Source: Amoebophrya sp. A120 (taxonomy: Eukaryota > Sar > Dinophyceae > Syndiniales > Amoebophryaceae). From it: a DNA stretch of 64,000 nucleotides. A model generated the notes under the pieces. That model saw only the letters and a list, made by a program, of their open reading frames with translations, did not search any database and had not been told where the DNA came from. The position numbers were made by a program, and so were the translations under genes. The stretch is from NCBI GenBank assembly GCA_905178155.1, contig CAJINV010000001.1, positions 15,810,142 through 15,874,141 on the forward strand, read 5' to 3'. Shown piece after piece: positions 25,414-38,179 of the stretch. The stretch's first letter is position 1. Each line of letters begins with the position of its first letter.

Positions 25414-26454
25414 TGGGAGCCCCCAAGCTTCATAGAGGCGCATAGATCCAGAACATGAACAGCGGTGAGAAGTCTAGCTGCCTGATTTGATCGTGGTAGA
25501 GCAAATGAACCCACGTCAATGCGCCTTGGCTACAACAGCCGAACAGATACACAACAGCACGGGCTGCGCCAGAACAGCGTGAGAGACAAGCGCCCAACGA
25601 ACCTCGCCACGCCAGGCAGGAGGGACGCCGGGCGCCAGGCATGATATACAAGGCGCCGGGCACCGAAGTTCGCTCGGAAACACCGCCGGCAACAAGCCGC
25701 CCAATGCAGCGCGACGGGGCCGAACTGGGGGGGGGGGGTGCAAGACGCCCGAACAGCCCGGCGGGGTGCGCGCAGCGCGGCCCGGGCGGGCAAGGGCAAT
25801 GCGCCGCGTCTGCTATGCCCGCGCGCGCCACGGCCGTCGCGGCGCTGGCTTGAAAGAGCCCACGAGATCCGGGAGCCCGCGACAAAACTCGGAGAAGGGC
25901 GGCGCCGCCGCCCTTTAGCTACTTCAACAGGCCCGCGCGAGGTTCTTTTCGTTGGTGCGTATGTGTTAGATACGCCAGGCGGCGCGCCGATCGTGGCGAC
26001 ACAGACGTCCGGCGTGGTCGATCGCGCTTGGTTCCATCGCCCGCGGAGCCAGGCCACTAAGACACCGCAAGCGCCACGAGGCGTCGTCTGCAATTCCCGA
26101 GGCGTGGCGCCCGCCTGCTCGACGAGTTCCACGTTTGTCGGAAGTTTCGGGCGCGCCATTCTTAGATCATGGAGCGCATCAATCAGCGATGCCCAAGACC
26201 AATCGGATGCTCGCATCTGATGGACATGGCGCACGAATAAAGATGCTGCTCTCAGTCTCATCTCTCAAAACGCCAACATATCTACTCTGAAGACACGACA
26301 CGAGTTCGGACTCACGCATGGAGGTCGAGGAGGGGCAGTCACTTACGTGATGGCCATGGCGCAAGTAGCCGTTGCTCTCCCCATTGCTCGTTCGTCTCTA
26401 TGCCTCCCCGCCGTCCGCTCTGTCATCAGGAGGAACTCTGCCAGTGCACTATAG
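25414..26454. repeat. Tandem GC-rich repeat, copy B (about 1.04 kb)
   Basis: Second copy of the unit at 24206-25413, head-to-tail, diverged by substitutions and indels and lacking part of the middle. It contains a run of eleven or so G near 25728. Each copy ends with the same gcactatag, which marks the period. The unit has no readable protein of a known mobile-element class. Confidence 0.8.
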
Positions 26455-27174
26455 CGCCAGCCCCGTTAACGTAACAGCAGGAAGCCGTTTTTCAGGGAGC
26501 GACGCCATCAGGAAAAATATATCAATTTTACAGTACAGTAACGCCATCTCAGTTCTCTTTGATTTCATTCTTCGGTACAAGTCAACGAATTTGAAACTTG
26601 CGAAAAAATTCGCTGCTCCATTGGGAAGAAGGATATTATACATAGTGAGTGGTTCGTAAAATTAAAACTTTGAGCTGTTGCTGTAATCCCCAGCATCGAA
26701 AAAAGTCCGCAGAAGAAACCATAGAGCTCCATCACTGCAAATTTATTAAATTCAAATGCGCTTCTTCGAAGGTGGGGAAGGACAAAAGCTATCCTACCTG
26801 ACATTCTGCTGGTACGGCTTTATACTTGGTATCAAACTGAGAAACCTTCTCCTCCACCTGTTCTCAGTCTGATTCGTTGTTGAAAGAGCCGAGTTCTTTT
26901 TCATTTCTGCAGTGAGACTTTCATAAGGATAAGTGTAACTTCTGCAAGGTGAGGTAAGTCAAAATTTTCAAATTCGCAAGCTGGTGTCACCTGACAAATC
27001 ATGAAACAAGTCTTTGGACGAAATCCATCGTATAATCATTCATTAATATCGGTTTACTTTACTTTTCTGATTCTCTATTTTTTCGCATTTTGTTGTCACA
27101 ATTTGGTTTTGCATTTTCAAGATGGATTCTTCAACTTGAGAAATCTACCCAGGCTCGGCTTTCCCGCCAAGAAT
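26455..27174. other. Gene-free interval downstream of the membrane-protein gene
   Basis: AT-rich sequence after the tandem repeat. Only short open frames; none has coding character. It would hold the 3' untranslated region of the gene ending at 27175. Confidence 0.4.
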
Positions 27175-30100
27175 TCACTCGGGCGGTGGCTCGGTCTTCC
27201 TGGACTTGGCTTGCAAGCGGAACAGCGTCTCCTTGTGGACTTGACTCGGGTAATTGCGGTTGTAGATGGGCATGTTCACGATGGATACCATCATCGGCTC
27301 ATAGGGCGGCGCCAAGCTCACTTTCCGCTCTGTGTTCAATTTTTCGGGAAAGGCTAGATGCGGTTGATAAAAAGACGCACCACTTTCATTCGTACACATC
27401 ATCACGAAGAGAAGAGGAGTGCCTTTTTGATATAAGGCAAGCAAAAAAAAGCAGTACTTTTCGCCGCCACCCTCCACATGTTGCTGCCGTCATCCATGCT
27501 CTTGAGGGAGTTGGAAACCGGGGCTGCGTCCTCTTCAGCCAAAATCTCCTGTACGAGCCCACACAGCACCACGTCTGGCAGAGTACCATCGCCGTACACA
27601 CCCTTCTTCTTTCGCTTAGAAACTGCGGGCTCACGAGCTTTAGCCTTCGCCTTTGGCTTCGCTGCTGTTGAGAAGATATGAAGACAATGAAGATATTGAA
27701 ATTGATGTCATGATGTTTCAGCTTCGCATGCCATTGACAACATTCAACATCACAACGAACAAGTCAGCGAGTGGATCGCTGTGAACGTCTACGTCATCCT
27801 GTCGAACTCGAAGTTGAACAACATAAATTTACTTGCACCACAAGGCAACAATTGATTCAATAACACGTACATTTCGACTTGGCACCGCCACCGGCCGGCG
27901 CTGCGGCTTCGTGCTCACCCTCTAACAAAACTCCGTTCAATTCGTCCTCGTCCAGGTCATCTTCCTCGCTGCTAGCCTCGGACTCTTCGCTCTCTACATC
28001 CTCCTCCCCGGCTGCTGCCACGACGTAAGATGATGAGGATGACCCGCCGGTGGTTTCGTTTTGCTTTGCATATTACAATGAAAAATGCCCCCTCCCCATA
28101 TCAAAGCGGAAATCTGTGATGCAGATTTGTGGTCACAAATCAGCTTTGTGATGCTAGGAGGCAAAAGATGCGGACTGTAGTGCTGTCTAGTAGGGAAAGC
28201 CTTGCAGCTCCAGGATGACAGGAGGCAACTGGAAGTGGGAAACAGCATGACAGATTACCTGCAATTTAGGCCGCAGCTTCGTCTCGTGGCCTTCTAGCAA
28301 TACAAGTAGATTTGTGTACTCAAATACAGCATCACAAATTCGCGCATCTTTCGTTTCCGATATGGGGTGGGGGCTTTTTTCACTTTGATATTGCACTTGA
28401 TGATGATGCGGTAGCTGCTGCTTGCACAAAACTGGGCAGTTTCGTTCGATCTGCCATCTCTATCGCGCTAGAGCTAGAAGATGTTGCGTTGCTGGAGTGG
28501 TTTGCTAAAAATTCTAGGTCAACTTCCTCCGTTGCGTTCTTGGAACTGCCGGATGGACTGCTATCCGGACTGCTTGTGGCGTTGCTGGAATCTGGGGCGC
28601 TCGCTTTGTGTTGGCCCTCCCCTAACGCTTGGGTATCACCTGGTCCATCGACTGTATTGTAGAAACCAGAAGTAGGACCAATTTTTTTTTTTGCAATATC
28701 ATCGAAATGGAGATCAACCAATGGCAATGCCCCAATTAATTCATCACTTTGTTTCTGAGCACATTCCGTGCGGAAGCCTTTGCTTCTATCAATTTGACGA
28801 CATCTATCGTGTACGCGTAAGAATTCCTGTACCTCGTTTCATCTGCATGTGTCGCGCGATTGCCTCCTCGGCGTTTAAATTTTCGATCGGGGGCTGATCA
28901 CTGACCATCATTGCCGCGGGGTTTCGTCGGTACGTGCGCTTGTAGGTGGAAATGTCACTGTGCTTTTCCGGCCGGCCCTCGATCGAACGACGCACGTTCT
29001 CGACATAGTCTACCGTCCGGGCGTCTAGTGGCGTCAACTGGCACAACATGCCGTTCACGTCCACGATGAGAAGTGCCTGTTAGAAAGATGTTTTGTAACA
29101 TAGACGCGCAACACTTGGCTATTGAGGCCATTTTCGTAAACCAGGTTTTTCAAGTTCCCTCAAGCTAAACCAACCAATGGCCACTGTCTTTGTCATTTTT
29201 GCGCTTCGACTTTATTCAAATCGCCGTACCTGTTCCTCCGCCACTCCAAACGGCAGCTCCCCGGTGATCAGGTTCGGCAGGGGTCGTTCGAGCGAGTCGC
29301 CTCCGAGAAAGTTCATACCGGCACTCATGGTTTTGCTCATCATGCTGCTTTGCCCGGCCATGTACCGGGACCCTGCGCCGCCCGGCTGTCCCGGTTTGCC
29401 CTGATCCCGCTTCTGTCTTGCCGGCACCAGCTGGCAAATCCACGCCCGGTCACCGAGTTGCTTCAAGATGTCGTACTTGGTCTCGGTGGAGTAGGTCATG
29501 AAGGTTCCGAGGTCGCCTCGCAACATGTATCAAAATGAAAAATCCCCCCTCCCCATATTGAAACGGAAACTTCTGTTGCTTGATTTGTGTACACAAATCA
29601 GCCCTGTCTTGCAGCGAGGCACTACAGGCAAAGCCTCAGCCTGCGTAGGGGTGTTTTGTTGTAGGCTCTTGGCATACGAGAGGCCTGCCATGTAGGCGAA
29701 ACAGCATTACAAATCGCCTCCCTAAGGCGGCGGATTCTTTGGGTTTGCCTTCTTGCAAGACAGATGTGATTTGTGACCTCAAATCCGCAACACAAATTTT
29801 TGCAAACATACCTTTTCGATATGGGGAAGGTGGATTTTTCTTCTTAATAACATGTCGAAAATCATCATACAGAACACGGTCAAAATCGCGAGAATACCCA
29901 ACGCGTCGCCCAAACTTGACAGACCGACCTCCGCTACGGAGGTGAAAAGCAGAATCAGGTATCTGTCGTGGTGTGTTTACTTGAGTTCATTCTAATATGT
30001 TGATCATTTCTTGAACATGCAACCGAAAGTTTGCAAACAACGCCGTCTTCATCTGCGTCAATGAATTGAAAACTAAACTTCGAATTCGACATAGTATTGA

Positions 30101-31181
30101 TGTCTGAAAATAATACGTGCCAGCACGTAAAGAAGTACATTGATCGCAGCAGCAGGTCCACAACTCGGGTAAACCGGAACAGCACCGGGACGGAGAAAGC
30201 TTGCGCCACCCAGAGCGAAAAGCAGGACATGAAACACGTGTAGATGATCAACCCCAAGCTCTTCGAGAATGCGCAGACAAAGGTGATGTACATCAAAGCC
30301 TGAAATGGCGAATTGTACACGTGTCCCAGCTGAACCGCCTGGGCCAACGCAATGGCAGCGCAGTCGTCGCGCACGGTGGAGTGCACCACTTTGTCGTCGT
30401 TGAAGGTCACCGCTAGGACGGAGCTGTAACCTGGAATGCGATATTTCTATGATCGAGGACTGCAAAACATTTGATTTCGAAGTGGTTTACTTGCACTGAC
30501 CCTCGACTTTTTACAGGTTCTTTTGCAGCAGGATGCATATGGATATGTAGTTGCTCAACAAATAAGTGATAAAGTCGTCAACCTCCGCACAACTTACCTT
30601 GCCGCGCAGCCTCGAGTTGCAGCACGAGCTGTTGCATAATCCAGGTTCGCATGGGCAACACCGTCGCCTTGAACAGAAAGGGGTCCTTCTCCAGGTTTTC
30701 CGGATTATCGCAGACGTACTCTCGGTCGAAAAGGTCCACAAACCAAAAGTCAAACTGCTTCTCTACCCCGGCCAGGACCAACGCCCCCGTGATCGGGTTC
30801 CGTTCTACGAAACCATGGTAGTAACTGAAATGAATAGTTCGAAAAACAGACTGTGGAAGAAAATACTTAAATGGATCATCAGGATACCTGTTTCGAAGGA
30901 ACATCAACATCGATACACATGCAGCGACATGCAGATCCTGGTAGCTAAAAACATCAAAATTTAAAATTTCTTTACTCCGGCGGCAGCTGAATCGGTGCGA
31001 GAATGGTGATTCTGTATTTGTCTTTGTAGGCCTCGAAGTTTTCCATGATCCGGGGAAGCACCTGATTCCGATTGTCCCAACATTGGTCCGCGGACTTGCG
31101 AAAACGGAGTAACTCTTGCTCGAACTCTTTCTGCTTGTCCTGGTTCACCATGGAACACGACGAAAGCGACTTCTTCTCCAT
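27175..31181 (-). CDS. Multi-spanning membrane protein of unknown function, with lysine-rich C-terminal region
   Basis: Five 5' exons are phase-consistent: 31181-30976, 30944-30888, 30824-30598, 30430-30127, and 29962 into a TIR element ending near 29855. Coding continues at about 29521-29230 and 29074-28830, then near 28740-28390. It resumes after a second TIR element (28070-27870, acidic), then at about 27680-27460 and 27350-27175. The N-terminal part is soluble and charged. Several hydrophobic segments follow (for example YLILLFTSVAEVGL and SLGLIIYTCFMSCFSLWVA). Then come a hydrophilic domain, an Asp/Glu-rich stretch, and a Lys-rich motif (AKPKAKAKAREP, SKRKKKG). I recognise no family. The junctions near 28.8 kb are unresolved, so two adjacent genes cannot be excluded. 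Confidence 0.6.
28070..28392. mobile_element. Introner-like TIR element, family 1, copy 1
   Basis: A 313-bp element (28075-28387) bounded by ATATT duplications at 28070-28074 and 28388-28392. Its ends are inverted repeats: the left end reads acaatgaaaaatgcccc followed by a C-rich run and catatc; the right end is its complement with a few mismatches. Subterminal inverted atttgtg/cacaaat motifs are also present. It lies between two parts of the same reading frame, so it must be removed from the mRNA or lie within an intron. Confidence 0.8.
29522..29855. mobile_element. Introner-like TIR element, family 1, copy 2
   Basis: A 320-bp element (29529-29848) flanked by the 7-bp duplication AACATGT at 29522-29528 and 29849-29855. 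Its termini (atcaaaatgaaaaatccccc and the complement of gtggatttttcttcttaat) resemble copy 1, as do the subterminal atttgtg/cacaaat motifs. Removing the element plus one duplication restores an uninterrupted frame (ATG TTG CGA GGC GAC on minus) between a hydrophobic segment and the following domain. A GT-AG alternative with a donor at about 29880 also fits the phase, so the exact splice is open. Confidence 0.8.
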
Positions 31182-32522
31182 CTTGGGCGAGGGTGGAGCG
31201 GTGAGCTGGAACGCGAAAAATTACGAAGAAGTTCGTCTTTATTCACAAGAAGTCTCCTCTTGAGTGAAGCCCGTGGCGGGGTGCAGGACGTAGCACAATG
31301 AAGACTGACAATCAATAGGGCGTCGCCGTAGACGTTTTTCACGCGACGACTGAAGAGTAGGGTGTTTCTGCTTTGATGCCTAGAAGGAATCGTAATTTGC
31401 TCCAGAGGTATTCTTGGAATCGACGGAGACGAGTGCTGCAAAAGGACGGAGCCACTCACATCGTCATTTTATGGTTCTTCTAGTGCTGAGGTGTCACCAT
31501 TACTACTTAGGGTTGAGAAGCCACTCTATCCTCGGAACATGCATTCAATAAAATTGTCACATATCGTATGCACATGCAGGGTATCATACCGAATTCAAAT
31601 TTCTAAGGTAAGTGCGCACACTGTAGCCTTGCTGCTTTTCAATTTATTTCAATCAACGGGTGCTAGCGTCACACATAAATGTACTCGACACAAAAGCAAC
31701 TCTCTCACTTCGCCCTCGCTCGATTTTTTCGCAATTTGGATATCTTTTTGTTACGAAAGCGTCGTATCAATGTTCACTCCACATGCTCACAAAAATCGCT
31801 CGTCCAACGGTCGCTCGTCCCACGAAAGTCCTTAGCTCAGCTCTCACTCCTACAACTCGGTGTGATGCAAAGAAATGCGATGACTAGTCGTTCGGTTCGA
31901 GTATCGGTTTCGACAAGGACAATTTGATTCTCCTGTCATATAAGTACTGCGATTTCAGTCGAACGAAAAACACTTATGAAGAGGATGGACAATGTTAGAC
32001 TAGGGCAAACGAGCATAGCCTCCGAGTCCAAGTCGACAGACTTCTTTGACTTATGTCAATAGCATCATAAGGAGCGAATGGAGAATGATGTTCGTGTATG
32101 CTGATAAGTATTTTGCATTCTACTTGCAAGCGAGTTTGTTATGCCCCGGGCGTCTGGGATCAGAGCCTGTGATGAAACTGAACTATTGAAACTATGCATG
32201 GTGTCAAAATGCACTGATAAGATGATGGTCTCAGTTACAGTTCTGGCGTTCGTTCTTCCCCAATTATATTCGAGGTGCTTAAAAAGTAAAGAAAAAAGGC
32301 GCAACTTGAAAAAATGCTCAGGACCAAAAAAGTGTACATTTTCTGTGCAGATGTCTTGACGTACAGAGACGAACTAGGTAAAAACTTGTCGACATGGAAG
32401 TATACGTAAATTCAACTGCAACTGCTAATGCGCATGGGGTAGTTAGTACACATACATTAAAAAATCGTCACCATCGCGAAACGAGTGAACAACTTTTGTA
32501 CATTATCCTGGCGCAGCACTTC
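31182..32522. other. Gene-free interval of 1.3 kb
   Basis: Spacer between the membrane-protein gene and the F-box gene, both on minus. It should contain the promoter side of the former and the 3' end of the latter. No repeat, RNA gene or convincing ORF was seen. Confidence 0.4.
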
Positions 32523-35500
32523 TTACCGTGCGTCGTTGTCAACGCGGCTCGTGACCGAGACAAAATCGCTCGGCTCTTCTTCGTCTCCCGATTCGAAAAT
32601 TAGAGTCCTGGCAGATGCCGAAGAACCTGCAGGAGCTCCGTCGTTGCGCAGTGTTAATGCCCCGCCGCCGCCCTGTGGTGTGTTCGAGGAAGACGCTATC
32701 GACGGACTGCGCCCCGGTTGTACAACTAGTGAGGATCCGCCAGTGGGTGTAGTATACGTCTCTTCCGTTTCTAGCTGCTCCATCGGCTGAATCTGGCTCA
32801 GTTTTCGATTTTTTCTTCTCGCTGGAGACGTAGAGGTACTAGGCCCGGTTTGCTGGCGCGGCAAAGACGCTGAAGAAGTAGTACCCGCGTTCACTGGGGT
32901 AGAGGTTGCGTTAGTTTTGCTTCCTGCGCCGCTTCTTGTGGACGACCAGAAGTTTTCCGAGGAAGAGGATAAGTTGGATGTCACCGCCAGAGAACTGGTC
33001 GAAGACCCGCCTGCAGTTCGCGGTCGCTGACTTGAGTGTGATGTCGCTCCTCCTGCTGGCTGTTGCTGCGAGTTATGTCCGACAAACGGTCCAGCCGCTC
33101 CGAAGAACTGTTCCATCAACGACTCCCCCTGCTCGCCGGTGCTTCCAGGATCGGAATCCCCCGGCAGAAGTCCTCCGTGGGGAGAAACTACGGACGAGTA
33201 CTTGCTTCCAGTACGTTCGTTGACCTCATTCGAATTATCTGTAGTCTCATGCGACGCTGTCGTTCTTGTGACGTTATCGCGTGCAGGTCGGGTTGTTGTA
33301 CTACTGCTACTGCTACTTCTAGCTCCGTCTACCTCCGACTCGCACTGCGGTATTTCGCCGTCGCGTTGCAGCCGATCACAAACCTTAGTGCCATGATGGT
33401 TGTTGCGAGAACTACCCTGAACAAGTTGTCTACTTCCGCTATCTGTATTTGCTCCCGTAGAACTTGAAGAACTACTGCTGGAGGAAAAAAAGGCGTTGTC
33501 AGTTGTGCTCGAGGACTCTCCTGCTGCTCCTACAGCCTGACCTGATCCTGAAAACGTACCCGCGATGGCCCGTGCCAAAGCGGCCTTTTTACTGCTCGAC
33601 GACGGAGTGGACGATACTTGTTGAAGCCCACTACCGTGGTCGTGCTTAGGTAGATATGGATGCGACGCTGCACTGATCAAGACTTCACTACCTCTTATGT
33701 CCTCCTGTAACCAATTGCACGGCAGCTTTCCTCCCTTACGTGGTGGTGGGGCAGTGCCAGCAGTCGCACTCTCTTGCAGAAGCTGTGTTGACGTTGTTGC
33801 AGGAAGGTCTATTAGCTGCGAGCCGCTCGTCCGAGATGCTGCTGGTTCTTCGGTGGCATGCGCTGCTGGATCTTCCTCTTGGCCGCCTGCAAGAACCGGG
33901 CCTGTTTCTACTACTGTTGTATCATCTACTTGCTCGTTGGCAGCTGCGATTCCACCGTCAGTGGTAGTTCCGTCGCTATTCAAGTCGGTAATCGCCCTTT
34001 GCTGCCTTGCAGCGATGAACTGTGGATCTCGCAGTGTGCGGCTTTCGATGCACCGTAGGAATTCTATGTCCGAGTCGCTCTCCTCAGGCAACCGCGGCCG
34101 CGTGTGAATACCGTGGTAGATGTCGCGCAAAACGTCCCCCGAACTCGCTTCATCCTGCCAAAAATCGTTAAGCGAAAGCGCCAGGCGAACGGGAGGAAAA
34201 GGTAACGAGAGTGGGCGTTGGTTTCCACCTGTTGTACTACTCATGGAATCTTTACTGTCTCTTTGCTCTACGGTAAAATCTGTCTCCGCATCGTTGTCGG
34301 AGGTACTATTTCCCCTTTGTCTACACGACCGCGTATTGAGGTTTTCGTCAACGTCGTCGAGATCGTGGCCAGAAGATCTACTTCCTCCAGATGCCTGGTT
34401 GACTGCCAGCATGTGACTCGGGCTGCACGCAGCTCCTCGACCATTTGGCGGGAAAGAACTGTTGGTCCTTTCAAGCTGGTGAAAAAAACCTGCGCTGCTT
34501 GTCCCTGTGTTGTCGTACAAGTCCTCACTTAAACCACTCGTCCACAGTCCGGTAAGAACCTCTTCGTGTTCAATCGTGGTGCTTCGCGACTGAATATTTG
34601 GGCCCGCGTTCCTCGGTACGTTCTCCCCTTGATCTAAAGTAGCAGCTCTGTTTCGCCGCGGCAGCACGTTCCCCGCCCAGTTTGCGATACAGGAGAGGCG
34701 CGTGGCGCGCGCCTGGCCAGGTTCGTCTTGATCGGTCGCTTGTAGTTGTTGTGCCCCAGCAATGTCGTTATTTCCGACCAGTTGCAGCCCGCCGCCTTGT
34801 TCGTCTACTTGTTGTACGCCGGCCTGGTGTCCTTGCGCCGCGCCAACACCCCCACCTCCATCTACAGGTAGCCTTCTGCGTGCAACGGTCGGTGACCGTG
34901 CGGGAGAAACAGGATTGGCGGTGTCAAAAATTCCGCCGCTGTTCACTGCACTGCTAGAGTTCTCTAAAACCGTCGGGCCATCCTGCGAGAGGACAGCAGC
35001 ACCACCACTAATACTTCCAGCACCCTGAAGATCTGTACTAGACGCGGAACCCGCTCCGTACAAACCGGAGAGTGTTTGCACCAAGCTCGGCGCGGAATTC
35101 GGCGTGATGCTCTTCAGCATTTTCGAACACTTCGCCAAAATCACCGACGTCCTGGTTGGGTACGATTTCGCGTAGGCCCGCTTGATTTCGTCTGTAATGT
35201 CGCAATACCGCAACAACTGCGTCGGGGACATCCGCGCCCACTCGTCCTCCGCGACGATCCCGAGCTCGTCGAACGCAAAATCGGTACTGAACACCGTGAA
35301 CGGCGTGATACTATTGACGCCCCGTGGCCAGAAGTACTTCATCGCTATGGCGTTCTCAAACGTTACATTCTCAACTGTTACATGATTTTGTGCTGCAAGA
35401 CTAGCACAGGTGAGAGGGAGAACCTTGCGCGTCTTGCATTACAGGTTTGATCCGGATTGCAGTGCTATTTAGCCTTCCGAGAATTTGTCATGCGAAGCAG

Positions 35501-38179
35501 CTTGATCGTCTGGCGGGTCATCGTCATTTTGCATGACAAATCATGTAACAGTTGAGAATGTAACATTTGAGGATCCCATAATCGTGGGCCAGAAGTTCGG
35601 CCACGCGTCCGACGTGGCGGCGCCGTTCGCGCGGGCGGAGAATATTACAATGAAAAATGCCCCCACCCCCGAACTTGAAAGCATTTGTATTGCAAACCTT
35701 TCCAAATGAAACATTCGCGCTTTTGCATCTATCAGCATCACAGGTTTTCAATCGTGAATAGCAAAAATTTGTATTGCAAAAGGGCCCAGAAAGAGCGGCA
35801 CTTGTCATGCAAGCGATGCGATATACGCCTAGACTCTGCATCAGAAAGATCCATACTCCTTCCATGCATGACAGAAAGTTTTCATTTGGAAACTTCGCAT
35901 CACAAACTTTGCACTTTCAGGGGTGGGGGGCACTTTTCACTGCAATAGAGAAGGCGACCAGGCCTAAGCCGAGCCGGAGCCTCAGCATGTCCTGGAAGGA
36001 CAGGGCCAGGGGCTGGGTCGTGAAGGTAAACATGCGAATTTGCCGGCAGGAACTGGAGATCAGGTCGCACAATTCCCTGACGTTATCCACAAGTTTTATC
36101 CGCCGGAGACGCAAGTGCAGCAACCGCTCCGGGTGGTCCAGTTGGGAAATCATGGTGCAGATGTCGCTCGCGGAAAGCGGAGGGAAGTCGTTGGAGGTCG
36201 CGTGACCCAGATTGCAACTGGCCAGCTGCACGCTCCGCAGCTTCGTGCTGCCGCACTTGAAAGAGATCTGCTTGCGTCCGTTGTCGGCGCGGAAAGCGAG
36301 AAACAAGTGCTTCAGGTTGTACGCATGAGTCAGATCGGGGAGCGTGGTTAGCGAGTCGACACACAGCTCCTCTAGCAAGCTGAGGTTGAGCCACTTGAAA
36401 AGGTTGTCGGTGGTAACCTGTTGGTAGTGTAGTTTTGTTGCACATGAAAAAATCGAAGAGAAAAACGTACTTAAAACAACTTTTAGAACATTCATGATGA
36501 TCCACGCAAAAACGAATCAGAATTATCAAGAACCGCAGTACCTCCGGCAGGATATTTTTGCGCAGCTTTTTGCTCATGTCGAGGTTGATTTTGAAGTGTC
36601 GGAGCTGGTGGAAGGGTCGGACGTCCATCACCAGATTGGTCAAACACAAGGAAACCACGTGCTGGCGGTTCTGTATCGGCATCCACTGGTCGAACTGATC
36701 CTTCGTAACTAAATTCGGTGCCAACCGCAAGTGCGCAATCCGCCTCTGCTCGTAGAACTCCTTGCAGGTCATCGCCAAGTGGATCGCATCTTTCAAGTCC
36801 AGAAACTCCGACAAATGGTAAAAAGGCAACTGCCACATCTCCGGACCCTTGGTTACCTCCTCGTCTCTAAATTCCTCATCGGAGGTTGTAGAGAGGAAAT
36901 CCTCCGACTCATCGTCGTAAAAATCTAAATCGTACTTCCCGTCCTCATAAGCCTCTGCTGCGCCGGCGGATAACATATTTTTGTTCTCAACGTGGTGCAG
37001 GTCATCCTCTTCTTCGCAACTGGAACTGGTTGCGGCAAGTCCAGAGAGCGTTCGCTCGAAGCTGTTTTCCTCGGGTCGATGCGCCGTGGCATCAAGGGCT
37101 CCGACGCCGCTGTTTCCTTCTATCTTTTGATCTTCTTTTTGTGCTGACAAGTTGTGACTCGTCACTGCCTTGTTTCCCTTGTTTGCCCTAGTAACTGCTG
37201 GAATATCAGCGAGCCGTAGTTCCGCACTACAAGAAGACGCAACACATGGACGATTGCAGTCGAATTTATTCTTTGCGCCTGCAACCGTGGTCGCGACACA
37301 GGAGGTTGTGCAGTGCTGCTGCTCCTCCTGTTGATCCGTTGTTATTATTTCGTTTTCGCCCACCCGACGTTCGTTATCAACTTCAGAACCAGTGGCATTT
37401 CTCCTTTGCTTCGACAGTCGTCGGCTCATTCGCCTGCTTCCTCCTGCGCCTGGAGGACGTCGACTTTCTCTGACCCTTACGTTGTCACCATTACTATTCT
37501 GGTCGGCCCGCTCCGGAGAGTCTACTTCTAAGCAGTCTTTCCGGCGCACACCCGTACTAACCCCGAACAAGCTCTTCGCTGTGCGCTGCAGGGAAAACGT
37601 GATCTTCCCCATCGTACGGGCAGAGGGCGGGCTCTCCAGCGGTTTCTTCATAGTACTGCCAAACAACCGATCGAAGAACTTCAACTTCCTCGGGGACTGG
37701 CTCGCGGCCTTTTGCTGCGCTCCCGCTCGCCTACTTCTGCTCCCACTACGCCTGTTGACCGCCCGAGGGGGCGGAGTTGTGAACAAGTGGTCTTCTGCCG
37801 CAATCAGCGGCTCAGGCGGAGGTGGGCCTCGACGGACGACTACTTGTGCTGTGGTTATTTCCTGTGGCAGAGAAGACGAGCGCTGTTGTAGCGGTGTGCT
37901 GTAGATCATATCGGCGACGGGCGAATGAAAATTTTGGCTCGGCGTGTGATTTCCGAAGTCATGTTGTCCTCTTTGACGAATGTCATCCGTTGGTGTACTC
38001 ACCGTCAGATCGAAGCTCGTCGAAGTCAGCACGAGCGCATTTGAAGGTGGCCGGTCGCTTGTTGAAAACATGCGCCGCTCTCCTGAACCGCGATCATCCT
38101 GCTCCCGGTTTTCTTCTACCGCGCCGTCAGCCGCGTAGCTCCCCTGCTCGTGGTCTTGTTCCACGAACATGGTACTCAT
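32523..38179 (-). CDS. F-box / leucine-rich-repeat-like protein with long disordered C-terminal tail
   Basis: Exon 38179-36542 encodes a 546-residue N-terminus: a disordered Ser/Arg-rich head, an acidic stretch, then an F-box-like helix bundle (LPFYHLSEFLDLKDAIHLAM, TCKEFYEQRRIAHLRL). Exon 36417 to about 35945 continues with leucine-rich segments (LSLLEELCVDSLTTLPDL, LRSVQLASCNLG, LLHLRLRRIKLVD). A small exon of about 25 codons (35640-35572) lies between two TIR insertions. The final exon, about 35354-32523, starts with a folded-looking segment (MKYFWPRGVNSITPFTVFS) and ends with some 800 residues of Ser/Gly/Gln-rich disorder. F-box proteins present substrates to SCF ubiquitin ligases; the role here is inferred. 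Start is the first ATG of the open frame. A good GTAAGA donor overlaps the final stop, so a further exon is conceivable. Confidence 0.7.
35355..35571. mobile_element. Introner-like TIR element, family 2
   Basis: A 217-bp element with 34-bp terminal inverted repeats differing at one base (left arm 35355-35388, beginning ctcaaacgttacattctc; right arm 35538-35571). It interrupts the coding region between the small exon at about 35572-35640 and the last exon. Its inner right part contains gcatgaca next to the arm. No clear target duplication is visible. Confidence 0.75.
35645..35943. mobile_element. Introner-like TIR element, family 1, copy 3
   Basis: About 299 bp with inverted ends of the same type as copies 1 and 2 (acaatgaaaaatgccccc on the left; ggggcacttttcactg on the right), flanked by a short AATA repeat. 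A longer inner inverted pair (tttccaaatgaaa / tttcatttggaaa) is present. It lies within the F-box gene, 74 bp from the family-2 element. No AG acceptor exists between its coding-side end and the next element, which argues against simple GT-AG splicing of this piece. Confidence 0.75.

Noticed and set aside
24325-26261. Long ORFs (up to 243 aa) in the tandem repeat
   Set aside because: Frames are not conserved between the two copies and contain no recognisable domain.
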